Source: Pyrococcus sp. ST04
Lineage (GTDB): Archaea > Methanobacteriota_B > Thermococci > Thermococcales > Thermococcaceae
Assembly (NCBI RefSeq): GCF_000263735.1
Contig: NC_017946.1
Span: 1,219,348-1,283,347 of the forward strand
DNA length: 64,000 nucleotides
Reading direction: 5' to 3'
Of the stretch, positions 54,984-63,484 are shown piece after piece; position 1 is the first letter of the stretch; each line of letters opens with the position of its first letter. The notes beneath the pieces were generated by a model that did no database searches, was not told the origin of the DNA, and saw only the letters and a list, made by a program, of their open reading frames with translations. The position numbers and the translations under genes are program-made.

Positions 54984-55652
54984 TTAATCAAGCATCCCTA
55001 AAACCTTGTCGACTTCATTGGCAACTTCTACATCGAAGAGATGAAGTGTTGGCAATGTCCAGTAAAGTCTGTAATTGTGCACTTTGTCTTCCTCACCAAA
55101 ATACTGGAACACAAATCTTCCAAACCCCATTAAATCTCTGTGAATATCTCTAACTTCCCTAAGAACTCTCCTAACCTTTGGAGGATATTCTTCGTAGGGT
55201 AGGGGAATTGACTTCACAAAAACATTGTCCTTGTAAAAGTCCGTTGTCAAACCAACAGCTCTTACGGATTTCAATAGTTGGGTGAGCTTTTCCTTCTCCC
55301 AAAATCTCTTAAGTATTATTCTTGGATCCTCTTTAGCAAGTGGAAACTTTGTATCTTCTTCCTCTAGCCAAAACTCTAAGTAAGGCTGTCCTTTTTCAAT
55401 AACTATCCTCGCAAGTAGCCTTGCATTCTCTGGTATCTCTGTCTGAGTTTCTTCAATGTGATACTCCTTTCCTCCGACTGTATATGTTTCACCTTCCTCC
55501 CTCTCTCCTATGCCAGAAACGAAGTATGCTCTTTCTCCTTCTATTGTTCCTAAATGGAGATCATATCCCCATGCCTTGAGATCCCTCATCTTAAACCTTC
55601 TCTCAGACGGAACAACTCCTGGGTTCTCAATAATATAGTAACCCTCCAGCAT
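54984..55652 (-). CDS. Hypothetical protein (222 residues)
   Basis: I do not recognise the family. Soluble, acidic, rich in Glu/Tyr, with a predicted alpha/beta fold: N-terminal LEGYYIIENPGVVPSERRFK, a hairpin ERAYFVSGIGEREEGETYTV, and a helical C-terminal half (LTQLLKSVRAVGLTTDFYKD, VRRVLREVRDIHRDLMGF). No cysteine or metal motif. The ATG at 55652 follows GGTGA by seven bases; the frame is open to 55724. Divergent from the ThiI-like gene, about 90 bases away. Confidence 0.72.
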   Translation of the reverse strand: MLEGYYIIENPGVVPSERRFKMRDLKAWGYDLHLGTIEGERAYFVSGIGEREEGETYTVGGKEYHIEETQTEIPENARLLARIVIEKGQPYLEFWLEEEDTKFPLAKEDPRIILKRFWEKEKLTQLLKSVRAVGLTTDFYKDNVFVKSIPLPYEEYPPKVRRVLREVRDIHRDLMGFGRFVFQYFGEEDKVHNYRLYWTLPTLHLFDVEVANEVDKVLGMLD

Positions 55653-55740
55653 CTTTTCTTCACCAATAGTTATTAAAACATTGAACCTTTTAAATGTTTG
55701 GGCCAATGCGTTTTTATACCCCAAAAATCATCCAAAACCC

Positions 55741-56664
55741 ATGAACACAGTTATAGTGAGGTACGGTGAGATTGGAACAAAGTCAAGACAAACCAGGACT
55801 TGGTTCGAGAGGATACTAATCAACAACATTAGGGAAGCCCTAACTACCGAAGAAATAGAATATAAGAGCGTGTTTGCAAAACATGGAAGAGTTATAGTTA
55901 GAACGAACAATGCCGAGGAAGCCTCAAAAGTGTTATTAAGGGTTTTTGGAATAGTGTCACTCTCGCCAGCCTTAGAGGTTGATGCATCACTCGACAAAAT
56001 AAACAAGACTGCACTAACCCTATTTAGGAGGAAAAAGAGGCAACTAAATATAGACAAGCCAAGATTCAGGGTAACCGCAAGAAGAATCACAAAGGAGTTT
56101 CCCTTGAACAGTATAGAGCTACAAGCTAAGGTCGGGGAGTTTATACTAGAGAATGAAGAAAGTGTGGTAGATCTCCATAATTACGATATAGAGGTTGGCA
56201 TAGAAATTATGGAAGGGAAAGCATACATATTTACTGAAAAGATAAAGGGATGGGGAGGGCTTCCAATAGGAACCCAAGGAAAGATGATTGGATTATTAAG
56301 CGGAAAAAATTCAGCGCTAGCAATGTTTCTCATGATGAAAAGAGGTGTAGAGATAATACCAGTTCATATAAGAGAAAGCGAAGAATCTGTCGAAAATGCA
56401 AGAAAACTATGGAATATTCTTGAGATGTACAACTATGGAGGGAAAGGAAGACTGATAGTTGTGGACACCATTACCTCAGTAAAAAAGATTATTAGAGAGT
56501 TTGGAGCCAAAGGGATAGTAAAAGGGAGCAGAAAGGAGCTCAATGAGGAATTTGAAAATGAAATAATGGAAGATAAAAGGCTTTTCAGTGTTCCTGTATA
56601 CTACCCATTAGTCGCGCTTCCAGAAGATTATATTAAGGACGTTGCTAGGCGGATTCCTCTGTAG
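55741..56664 (+). CDS. ThiI-like protein with THUMP domain and degenerate PP-loop
   Basis: 307 residues: an N-terminal ferredoxin-like domain (VIVRYGEIGTKSRQTRTWFE), a THUMP RNA-binding domain (about 60-165, RFRVTARRITKEFPLNS) and a C-terminal PP-ATPase-like domain. The PP-loop that should read SGGxDS is LLSGKNSALA here, so AMP-forming activity for 4-thiouridine or thiazole synthesis is doubtful; there is no rhodanese domain. It binds tRNA by family analogy (a P. horikoshii homologue of the same length was solved structurally, as I recall). A TATA-like TTTTTATACCC near 55709-55719 suggests a leaderless mRNA. Function: tRNA-binding protein, chemistry uncertain. Confidence 0.85.
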   Translation: MNTVIVRYGEIGTKSRQTRTWFERILINNIREALTTEEIEYKSVFAKHGRVIVRTNNAEEASKVLLRVFGIVSLSPALEVDASLDKINKTALTLFRRKKRQLNIDKPRFRVTARRITKEFPLNSIELQAKVGEFILENEESVVDLHNYDIEVGIEIMEGKAYIFTEKIKGWGGLPIGTQGKMIGLLSGKNSALAMFLMMKRGVEIIPVHIRESEESVENARKLWNILEMYNYGGKGRLIVVDTITSVKKIIREFGAKGIVKGSRKELNEEFENEIMEDKRLFSVPVYYPLVALPEDYIKDVARRIPL

Positions 56665-57049
56665 CATCACTCTCCTCAGCTACAATTCCCCCCTCCTCTC
56701 CTCCATTATGGAGCTCATGGATTTCAAATAACTTCAGAGGAACTTTTTTTAGGGCCTTACCTACAACAGCCTTGGCTATCCTTTCAGCATGCTCAAGACT
56801 CTGAGCATTAAAGACCTTAAGGGTCAAGTATATGCCCACGAGTCCAACGTCCCCAACAACAAATGCACTCTCAAACTGAGCTCCACATACAGGACACTTT
56901 GAGTAACCAATCTCAACCTTCACAAAATCAAGCTTTTCTCTCTCAAGGGCGCTCATAACTTTATTGGCAGCCATCTCTATAGCCTCTTCAACATTTCTCA
57001 CGTCCTTAACAATTATTGGAGCTTCTAAAACAACTATGTAGTCTCCCAT
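56645..57049 (-). CDS. DUF555 (UPF0212) family protein
   Basis: 134 residues with a central C-x2-C pair (GYSKCPVCGAQFE) that may bind zinc, flanked by a beta-alpha-beta half (YIVVLEAPIIVKDVRNVEEA) and a second half (VGIYLTLKVFNAQSLEHAERI). An acidic low-complexity tail ends it. Conserved in archaea, function unknown. ATG at 57049 with GAGGTGGG upstream; it follows the DUF357 gene by 10 bases. Overlaps the convergent ThiI-like gene by 20 bases. Confidence 0.88.
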   Translation of the reverse strand: MGDYIVVLEAPIIVKDVRNVEEAIEMAANKVMSALEREKLDFVKVEIGYSKCPVCGAQFESAFVVGDVGLVGIYLTLKVFNAQSLEHAERIAKAVVGKALKKVPLKLFEIHELHNGGEEGGIVAEESDATEESA

Positions 57050-57059
57050 GGCTCCCACC

Positions 57060-57353
57060 TCACCCAAAGGCAAACAGTCTGTTATCATCTCCCTTAAACA
57101 CACCAAGCCTCACTCCAGCATCTATAAAGCCGTGTGCATAGTTTAATGCTGCAAAGGCTGTTACGTAATCTCCCTTTTCATAGTAGTATTTTGCATCCTG
57201 GAAGTAGCTCCTGGCCATTGTTAAAAAGTCTTTCGCGACTACATAAAGATGACTTCTCTCATCTACTACAATTTCGAGCTTCTTTAGAGCCTCTTCAGTT
57301 ATTCTGAAGTATTTTTCAAGCTTCTCTTTTGTGATAATGTTAACAACCTCCAT
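57060..57353 (-). CDS. DUF357 family helical protein
   Basis: 97-residue helical protein ([60 protein letters not shown]), TPR-like in pattern. DUF357 is an archaeal family of unknown function that often neighbours DUF555, as here. The ATG at 57353 is taken rather than the extension to 57509, which runs into the divergent gene. No ribosome site is visible, so the message is probably leaderless. Confidence 0.85.
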   Translation of the reverse strand: MEVVNIITKEKLEKYFRITEEALKKLEIVVDERSHLYVVAKDFLTMARSYFQDAKYYYEKGDYVTAFAALNYAHGFIDAGVRLGVFKGDDNRLFAFG

Positions 57354-57410
57354 GGACAAAAATTGCAAAATGAGAATGGTTAATAACTTTTGCTCACAAA
57401 TATCCCATAT

Positions 57411-57809
57411 ATGGTGAAACTGATAACAAGAGAAGAGGCATTTAAAAGGGCTGAGAGGATTAAAAGAGAAAATGAACTCCTCTACAATACCCCATTTGAA
57501 ATTATACACACAATGGTGCCCCTAGAAGCTCTAATACCAACACAAAAAGAGCTAAATAGGAGAAAGTTCGAGATCGTTTTTGAAAAAGTTATCCATGGGT
57601 ACGATGCACCGTTGATAATTCTTGAGTATAATGAAAAGTTATACATACTTGATGGCCACCATCGAGCTTATGTGATGAAAATTCTTGGATTCAAATATGC
57701 CGAAGCCCTGATACTCAAACCCCTTAAAGACGTTGAAATTAAAATTGCAAAATCTGTAGAAAAGCAGGGTTTAAGAAAAATCGAAGATATGAAGGTTGTT
57801 AATTACTAA
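57411..57809 (+). CDS. ParB-like nuclease/sulfiredoxin-fold domain protein
   Basis: 132 residues with a ParB N-terminal-type domain: [20 protein letters not shown] and the signature [15 protein letters not shown] with the DGHHR motif, followed by a short helix-rich tail. No helix-turn-helix, so it is not a chromosome partition ParB. The same fold occurs in free serine kinase SerK of Thermococcales and in sulfiredoxin; a small-molecule kinase or ATPase role is possible but the protein is shorter than SerK. ATG at 57411; no clear ribosome site, probably leaderless. Confidence 0.8.
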   Translation: MVKLITREEAFKRAERIKRENELLYNTPFEIIHTMVPLEALIPTQKELNRRKFEIVFEKVIHGYDAPLIILEYNEKLYILDGHHRAYVMKILGFKYAEALILKPLKDVEIKIAKSVEKQGLRKIEDMKVVNY

Positions 57810-57865
57810 TTATTCACAAAAAGCAAGATAGGGAAGAACAAGATCAACACAAAATAATAATTAAA

Positions 57866-57883
57866 CCGAAAAGCTTATAAAAT
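57866..57883 (+). promoter_or_regulatory. BRE/TATA promoter of tRNA-Lys
   Basis: CCGAAAAGCTTATAAAAT, about 30-46 bases before the mature tRNA. It shares the CCGAAAAG prefix with the 5S rRNA promoter, which is a plausible strong BRE. Confidence 0.65.
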
Positions 57884-57911
57884 ATATTACAGCCAACAAA
57901 AATCGGGTCAT

Positions 57912-57989
57912 GGGCCGGTAGCTTAGCCTGGTTAGAGCGGCGGACTCTTAATCCGCAGGTCGGGGGTTCAAATCCCCCCCGGCCCGCCA
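57912..57989 (+). tRNA. tRNA-Lys (anticodon CTT), CCA encoded
   Basis: Acceptor GGGCCGG/CCGGCCC, discriminator G at 57986, CCA at 57987-57989. Anticodon stem GCGGA/TCCGC encloses CTCTTAA, anticodon CTT (codon AAG). T arm GGGGGTTCAAATCCCC. No intron. Followed 23 bases later by the metallophosphoesterase gene. Confidence 0.95.
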
Positions 57990-58012
57990 GTTCTTCTTAT
58001 GAGGGAGCGTCA

Positions 58013-58708
58013 ATGAAAGTTAGGTTTCTTCCCTCAAAGGGAGTTTTAATAGGAAAAGCCCTGATAATTGCTGACACTCATATAGGATTTGAAGAGAGTA
58101 TGATAAAAGAAGGAGCATACATCCCCAAGCTTCTTAGAGAGATGATAGCATCTATTGTAGATCTTATAAAAACAACAAATGCCAAAACCCTCGTAATAAA
58201 TGGAGATCTAAAGCACTCCTTCACTCCTGAAAGACGAGAATTCATAGAACTGTCAACATTCTTTGAAAGCATATCCTCCTACCTTGAAGAGATAGTCTTA
58301 GTGAGGGGCAATCACGATACTGGGATATCATGGATAAAAAGGTTTGAAGTTGAGATAGTGGATAGGATAACTGTTCATGGATGGGACGTATTTCATGGAC
58401 ACTTAAAGCTTGATTACAACAAAGCAATAATTGGGCATGAGCATCCATCTATAAGGCTTAGAGACGAAGTTGGAGCTACATTAAAGGTCCCCATATTTCT
58501 AAAAGCCAAAGACCTAATAGTCCTACCCGCCTTCAGTCCTTGGGCTTATGGAAATGATTTGACTATTAATGAGCCAATTTCTCCAGTTCTAAAAGAAAGA
58601 AATCTTGACAATTTTGAAATCTTAATTCCCGTAGACGATGAGATATTGAATTTTGGAAGGTTCAGAGACTTAATTGAAGCAATAAGAAAGCTATCAGGTA
58701 ATCCCTAA
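58013..58708 (+). CDS. Metallophosphoesterase (calcineurin-like)
   Basis: 231 residues with the full MPE motif set: DTHIG at 21-25, GDLKHS at about 65-70, GNHD at 99-102, GHLK near 129 and GHEHP near 141. Binuclear metal phosphodiesterase; substrate unknown. The archaeal branch (COG1407) often lies beside Lhr or ligase-associated genes and is linked to DNA repair; here it is near a tRNA gene and 5S rRNA instead. Ribosome site GAGGGAG. Confidence 0.9.
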   Translation: MKVRFLPSKGVLIGKALIIADTHIGFEESMIKEGAYIPKLLREMIASIVDLIKTTNAKTLVINGDLKHSFTPERREFIELSTFFESISSYLEEIVLVRGNHDTGISWIKRFEVEIVDRITVHGWDVFHGHLKLDYNKAIIGHEHPSIRLRDEVGATLKVPIFLKAKDLIVLPAFSPWAYGNDLTINEPISPVLKERNLDNFEILIPVDDEILNFGRFRDLIEAIRKLSGNP

Positions 58709-58773
58709 AGAAAAAATCCTCACTTTTTTCTAATTTTTAGGCAATACTTTTAGGGTGCCTCACTTATACAACA

Positions 58774-58789
58774 CCGAAAAGTTTTTAAG
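58774..58789 (+). promoter_or_regulatory. BRE/TATA promoter of the 5S rRNA gene
   Basis: CCGAAAAGTTTTTAAG, about 25-40 bases upstream of the 5S 5' end; same CCGAAAAG start as the tRNA-Lys promoter. Confidence 0.7.
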
Positions 58790-58812
58790 TTGGGGTTGGG
58801 GAGGTTATTTCG

Positions 58813-58937
58813 GCACGGCGGCCATAGCGGGGGGGCTACACCCGGTCTCATTTCGAACCCGGAAGTTAAGCCCCCCAGCGATCCCGGTTGTACTGCCCTC
58901 CGAGAGGGGGCGGGAAGCCGGGGACGCCGCCGGCCAC
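58813..58937 (+). rRNA. rrf: 5S ribosomal RNA, free-standing gene
   Basis: About 122-125 bases with the archaeal 5S landmarks: CGGCGGCCATAGCGG at the 5' end, CACCCGGTCTCATTTCGAAC and CCGGAAGTTAAGCC in loops B/C, and GACGCCGCCGG closing helix I at the 3' end. It is not linked to 16S/23S genes, as in other Thermococcales, and has its own promoter and T-run terminator. The ends are estimated from helix I pairing, within a few bases. Confidence 0.92.
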
Positions 58938-58943
58938 TCAAAC

Positions 58944-58949
58944 TTTTTT
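58944..58949 (+). terminator. T-run terminator of 5S rRNA
   Basis: Six consecutive T residues starting about 7 bases after the 5S 3' end, the usual archaeal termination signal. The following gap to 59099 (150 bases) holds no gene. Confidence 0.55.
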
Positions 58950-59099
58950 GAAATTAACAATATTAGAGAACAGACGTTCTTAATCTTCAACAATACTACA
59001 AATGACACCTAATTCTCGACAAGTTAATCTCCTAAGGGTATGCTTTTAGAAGAAAAGTTATCAAAATTAAAATTGGAAGTGAATCTAAGGGGTGGGTTC

Positions 59100-59840
59100 A
59101 TGTTACTATCAGAAATTAAGGAAAAAGCCCTTGAACTTGTAGACAACCTCAAACTAGTTGATTTTGGCTTTGCTCTGCCATATACATGGGTTCTAGTCCA
59201 AGGACCGAAGGGAAAAGCACTTGGAGTTGCAATGACTCTGCCTGAAGAAATTCAACGATACACAAACTCAATAAGCGAACCATCCCTGGAGAAATTCATA
59301 GAGAAAGCTGACAGTCTAAACGTGATCGAGCGCACCCTCGGTCTTGCTGCTATCAACGCAGTTTCCCAGTACCACATAGATCTTAGCAATGCTGAGTGGG
59401 TCGATGTCCTTGAGCTTCTTCCAGAAACTTCTGGAAAAGTTGCTTTAATTGGCAATATGCCTCCTCTTACTAAAGAACTCAGAGAAAGAGGTTATGATGT
59501 TTATGTCTTTGAGCGAAACGCCAAGCTCTGGGATAGAGACACCTATAGCGATGCTCTCGAGTATAACCTCCTTCCAGAAATGGACGCAGTAATAGCAAGT
59601 GCAACATGTCTTGTAAATGGGACAATAGACATGCTCCTCGATAGAGCAAAGAACGCCAAGATCTTCGTTTTGACGGGCCCCACTGGCCAGCTACTACCAG
59701 AATTTCTGAAGGGAACGAGAGTAACTCATCTAGCCTCTATGAAAGTTGTTGATATTAAAAAGGCCTTATTAGGGCTTAAACTCGGTTCTTTCAAGGGTTT
59801 TGAGAAAGGAAACAGAAAATATGTTTTAAAAGTTGTGTGA
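59100..59840 (+). CDS. DUF364/DUF4213 family protein
   Basis: 246 residues with an N-terminal enolase-like DUF4213 part (DFGFALPYTWVLVQGPKGKA, VIERTLGLAAINAVSQYH) and a C-terminal Rossmann-like DUF364 domain (GKVALIGNMPPLTKELRERG, VFERNAKLWD, DAVIASATCLVNGTIDMLL, VLTGPTGQLLPEFL). The family is proposed to chelate heavy metals or act in molybdenum cofactor or iron handling. The ATG at 59100 follows GGTGGG; the longer frame from 59040 is less likely. Monocistronic by context. Confidence 0.85.
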   Translation: MLLSEIKEKALELVDNLKLVDFGFALPYTWVLVQGPKGKALGVAMTLPEEIQRYTNSISEPSLEKFIEKADSLNVIERTLGLAAINAVSQYHIDLSNAEWVDVLELLPETSGKVALIGNMPPLTKELRERGYDVYVFERNAKLWDRDTYSDALEYNLLPEMDAVIASATCLVNGTIDMLLDRAKNAKIFVLTGPTGQLLPEFLKGTRVTHLASMKVVDIKKALLGLKLGSFKGFEKGNRKYVLKVV

Positions 59841-59978
59841 TAAATAAACACCACAAGCTCTCTTCCCAAACGAAACATTGAAAATCTGGACAAAATGTCC
59901 AAATTTCTTCCCGAAACCTTTAGTTTTGTAAAGTTTTTTATAGGTAAAATACCCATATAAACAACAGGTGGAGCAGGA

Positions 59979-61667
59979 ATGACTTTCGATAAAGAGAAAT
60001 TAAAAAAGATTAGAGAGGAAGAAAAGAGATGGGAGGAAACTACTGTCACAAAGTTCTTACAAAAAGCCCCAGAAAGAAAGGAAAAGTTCATGACAGATGA
60101 CGGCTTTGAAATAAAGAGGATATACACCCCAGCTGATCTCGGAGAAGACTGGGACTATATGGAAAAGCTCGGCTTCCCAGGTGAGTATCCCTTCACGAGA
60201 GGAGTTTATGCAACGATGTACAGAGGAAGATTCTGGACAATGAGACAATACGCTGGATATGCTACTGCAGAAGAATCAAATAAGAGGTACAAGTACCTCT
60301 TAAGCCAGGGACAAACGGGTCTAAGTGTAGCCTTTGACCTCCCAACGCAACTAGGATACGACAGCGACCATCCTCTCGCGGAGGGAGAGGTTGGAAAGGT
60401 TGGTGTTGCTATAGATTCCCTCTGGGACATGGAAATCCTGTTCGACGGAATCCCGCTAGATAAGGTATCAACCTCAATGACGATAAACTCTACCGCCGCA
60501 AACCTTCTAGCAATGTATATCCTGGTTGCCGAGAAGCAGGGAGTACCTCAAGAGGTTTTGAGAGGAACAGTGCAGAATGACATCCTCAAAGAATACATCG
60601 CCAGGGGAACCTACATATTCCCACCACAACCCTCCATGAGGTTGACCACAGATATAATAATGTACTGTGCAGAGAACGTCCCCAAGTGGAACCCAATAAG
60701 CATAAGCGGTTACCACATCCGTGAAGCAGGAGCAAATGCCGTTCAAGAGGTTGCATTTACGTTAGCAGATGGGATTGAATACGTAAAAGCTGTAATAGAG
60801 AGAGGAATGGACGTGGATAAGTTTGCACCAAGACTAAGCTTCTTCTTTGCAGCCCACAACAACTTCCTAGAGGAGATCGCAAAGTTTAGGGCTGCAAGAA
60901 GGCTCTGGGCTTATATAATGAAGGAGTGGTTTAATGCAAAGAATCCAAGATCCATGATGCTAAGGTTCCACACTCAGACAGCAGGATCAACCTTAACGGC
61001 CCAACAACCAGAAAATAACATTATTAGAGTTGCAATTCAGGCATTGGCCGCTGTTCTCGGTGGAACTCAATCACTTCACACCAATAGTTATGATGAAGCT
61101 CTAAGTCTGCCTACCGAAAAGAGCGTTAGGATTGCCCTTAGAACTCAGCAGATAATAGCATATGAAAGCGGAGTTGCTGACACAGTTGATCCACTTGGAG
61201 GCGCCTACTATATAGAGTGGCTCACTGACCACATTTATGAAGAGGCGTTGAAGTACATCGAGAAGATTCAGAAGATGGGTGGAATGATGAGGGCAATTGA
61301 AAGGGGATACATTCAAAAGGAAATTGCAGAAGCCGCTTACAAGTATCAGAAAGAAATCGAAGAGGGGAAGAGAATAATAGTTGGAGTTAACAAATTCGTT
61401 ACAGATGAACCAATTGAAGTTGAAATACTTAAGGTAGATCCAAGCATCAGAGAGAAACAAATTGAAAGGCTGAAGAAACTGAGAAGCGAGAGAGATAACA
61501 AGAAAGTCGAAGAAGCTTTAGACAAGCTTAGGAACGCTGCAGAGAAGGATGATGTGAACTTAATGCCATACATAATAGAGGCACACAGACACCTTGCAAC
61601 TCTCCAAGAGGTTACAGATGTTCTCAGAGAGGTGTGGGGAGAGTACCGTGCACCATTGATATTCTGA
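59979..61667 (+). CDS. mcmA1: Methylmalonyl-CoA mutase, large-subunit catalytic domain
   Basis: 562-residue TIM-barrel substrate domain of coenzyme B12-dependent methylmalonyl-CoA mutase, converting methylmalonyl-CoA to succinyl-CoA. Motifs: [75 protein letters not shown] and [16 protein letters not shown]. It ends before the cobalamin-binding domain, which is a separate small subunit in archaea and is not in this window. Ribosome site AGGTGGA. Monocistronic by context. Confidence 0.95.
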   Translation: MTFDKEKLKKIREEEKRWEETTVTKFLQKAPERKEKFMTDDGFEIKRIYTPADLGEDWDYMEKLGFPGEYPFTRGVYATMYRGRFWTMRQYAGYATAEESNKRYKYLLSQGQTGLSVAFDLPTQLGYDSDHPLAEGEVGKVGVAIDSLWDMEILFDGIPLDKVSTSMTINSTAANLLAMYILVAEKQGVPQEVLRGTVQNDILKEYIARGTYIFPPQPSMRLTTDIIMYCAENVPKWNPISISGYHIREAGANAVQEVAFTLADGIEYVKAVIERGMDVDKFAPRLSFFFAAHNNFLEEIAKFRAARRLWAYIMKEWFNAKNPRSMMLRFHTQTAGSTLTAQQPENNIIRVAIQALAAVLGGTQSLHTNSYDEALSLPTEKSVRIALRTQQIIAYESGVADTVDPLGGAYYIEWLTDHIYEEALKYIEKIQKMGGMMRAIERGYIQKEIAEAAYKYQKEIEEGKRIIVGVNKFVTDEPIEVEILKVDPSIREKQIERLKKLRSERDNKKVEEALDKLRNAAEKDDVNLMPYIIEAHRHLATLQEVTDVLREVWGEYRAPLIF

Positions 61668-61821
61668 TCAGACTTCTTTATCTTGAATTTTATAATTTTG
61701 GTTGATTTTATATATTTTTGTAATTTCAGAAATTGTCATTTTTTGTAAATTAGTATTTAATTTTTATAAAACTGCTGTCTTTTATCCAAATGTATGCCCA
61801 CTTTTTGGCATATTTTTTCAA

Positions 61822-61867
61822 AAAACATAGGGAACCAACCGAAAAATATTTTAACAAGATATGTTTT
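61822..61867. promoter_or_regulatory. padR promoter with flanking inverted repeat
   Basis: AAAACATA (61822-61829) and TATGTTTT (61860-61867) are perfect eight-base arms around ACCGAAAAATATTTTAAC, the likely BRE/TATA. The right arm lies about 40 bases before the padR start, so autoregulation by the encoded PadR dimer is plausible. The whole gap 61668-61906 is over 70% A+T and has no gene. Confidence 0.4.
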
Positions 61868-61906
61868 ATGTTGAAAGAATACATCAGCATATGCGGGGGA
61901 TTTAAT

Positions 61907-62233
61907 ATGGAGGAAATTGTTGTGAGGCTTAGGGATAAACTCACTAAAGAGATGCTCTGGATGTACATTCTGAAACTGCTAAAAGAAAGACCAATGTATG
62001 CGTATGAAATCAGGGGGCAGTTAAAACGGAGATTCGGCTTTGAACCAGCAACAGTTAGTTCATATGTGGTCTTATATAAACTTGAGGAAGCTGGTTATGT
62101 GACTTCAGAGTGGCACGAAAGTGAGAGTGGGAGGCCTTCGAGAAAATACTATAAACTTACAGAGAAGGGGGAAAAGCTGTTTGAAGAGGGGATAAAGACA
62201 ATAGAGAACGTACTCGAAATGCTTAGAGAGTGA
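61907..62233 (+). CDS. PadR family transcriptional regulator
   Basis: 108-residue winged-helix repressor: LWMYILKLLKERPMYAYEIR, FGFEPATVSSYVVLYKLEEAGYV and SGRPSRKYYKLTEKGEKLFEEG are the PadR DNA-binding signature; the C-terminal helix (EGIKTIENVLEMLRE) gives dimerisation. The ATG at 61907 with GGGGGATT before it is used; the frame is open from 61790. An inverted repeat around its TATA box suggests that it controls itself. Ligand unknown. Confidence 0.92.
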   Translation: MEEIVVRLRDKLTKEMLWMYILKLLKERPMYAYEIRGQLKRRFGFEPATVSSYVVLYKLEEAGYVTSEWHESESGRPSRKYYKLTEKGEKLFEEGIKTIENVLEMLRE

Positions 62234-62431
<198 letters not shown>

Positions 62432-62474
62432 TTATTGTCAAACTATATATAGGGGGAGAAACAAGCCTTATACC

Positions 62475-62768
62475 ATGAGAAAAGAAACAATTGTAGGGGT
62501 GTTATTCACGCTTGGAGTTAGCTTAACAATACTCTTTAGGGATTACATATTCCTTGTGCTTCCATCTTTTGGTATTCCAATTGCACTTGCCTATATAGAA
62601 AGGAAGAAGAATATTCTGTCTCATTCTAAACTTTTTGATAAGGATACTCTCTTAATTATAGGAGCTATAGTGGGGGTAACGATTTTATTTAACTACATAG
62701 CCGATCCAAGGCTCGGCCTTCTTCTCTTAGGTATTATAGCTCCAGTAGCCGTAGCGATGAATTCTTAA
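62475..62768 (+). CDS. Small membrane protein (97 residues)
   Basis: Unknown protein with four hydrophobic segments (ETIVGVLFTLGVSLTILF, YIFLVLPSFGIPIALAYI, TLLIIGAIVGVTILFNYI, LGLLLLGIIAPVAVAMN) and short charged loops. The ATG at 62475 has a TATA-like CTATATATAGG about 30 bases before it, so a leaderless transcript is likely. Ends 3 bases before the convergent kinase-like gene. Only Thermococcales-type small-protein context; no family recognised. Confidence 0.65.
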   Translation: MRKETIVGVLFTLGVSLTILFRDYIFLVLPSFGIPIALAYIERKKNILSHSKLFDKDTLLIIGAIVGVTILFNYIADPRLGLLLLGIIAPVAVAMNS

Positions 62769-62771
62769 TAA

Positions 62772-63428
62772 TTATAGCAACATTAGAATGTCAAAAACCT
62801 TTGAAGGATTTCCAGTTTTTTTGTACTCTCTCAATGCAGACTTGAGGAGACCCTTAAAATCTTCTGAAATATTGAAAGTGGTAACTACTCTCCTAGAGAT
62901 AATATTCTCGGCAAGAAAGAGCATGGCAATGGCAGATGTTAAATTCTTTACCCTTCTCTGTGTGCTAGCTTTTTCAAAATCTATTATCCAAACATCCCTT
63001 CCTATCAAAATGTGCTTGCCCCCTTGAATCTGGCCATGATCTATACCAAGTTTATCAAGCGCATATGTTTTTCCAGCTATCCTAATTATGTGCCATTTCC
63101 TAATCTCCTTAAGATCCTTTAACAGCGTTCCCTCAAGGTACTCCCTAACGAGAACCTCTCTATTATCTATAACCGTATAAAGAACGATATCCCCTGTAAT
63201 TCCTCTATCTTTAAGCAACTTCAATATCTCTGCCTCTCTCCATAATGTCTTCCTGGGAGAATCCGGTCTTTGGAACTTAACAATTACCTTTTTTCCCTCG
63301 TACTCGCCAAGAAAAATAAAGCTAGTAGTTCCTTTACTCAAGAATTCAAGGACAGAAACACCAAAAGGTGACAATTTATCATTAAGGATTCTTATTTCAT
63401 CCTTAACAATTTCTTGGAACATATACAT
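62772..63428 (-). CDS. Protein kinase-like protein (RIO/Bud32-related fold), putative
   Basis: 218 residues. VSVLEFLSKGTTSFIFLGEY is a glycine-poor P-loop, KVIVKFQR supplies the Lys (about 51), TLWREAEILKLL the Glu, DHGQIQGGKHILIG the catalytic-loop equivalent with His-Gly instead of His-Arg-Asp order, and WIIDFEKAS the DFG-like metal site. The pattern fits the small archaeal kinase superfamily; substrate unknown. ATG choice is uncertain: 63428 fits a leaderless transcript from a TATA element at about 63446-63460, while 63422 has GGGGATG upstream. Confidence 0.75.
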   Translation of the reverse strand: MYMFQEIVKDEIRILNDKLSPFGVSVLEFLSKGTTSFIFLGEYEGKKVIVKFQRPDSPRKTLWREAEILKLLKDRGITGDIVLYTVIDNREVLVREYLEGTLLKDLKEIRKWHIIRIAGKTYALDKLGIDHGQIQGGKHILIGRDVWIIDFEKASTQRRVKNLTSAIAMLFLAENIISRRVVTTFNISEDFKGLLKSALREYKKTGNPSKVFDILMLL

Positions 63429-63484
63429 CCCCAGGGGCAAATCATTTTTATAGCTATAAAACTATAGTGGGAATGGTGAGAAAT

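Noticed and set aside
58755-59012. Open frames across the 5S rRNA gene on both strands
   Set aside because: They arise from the structured GC-rich rRNA sequence and have no protein features.
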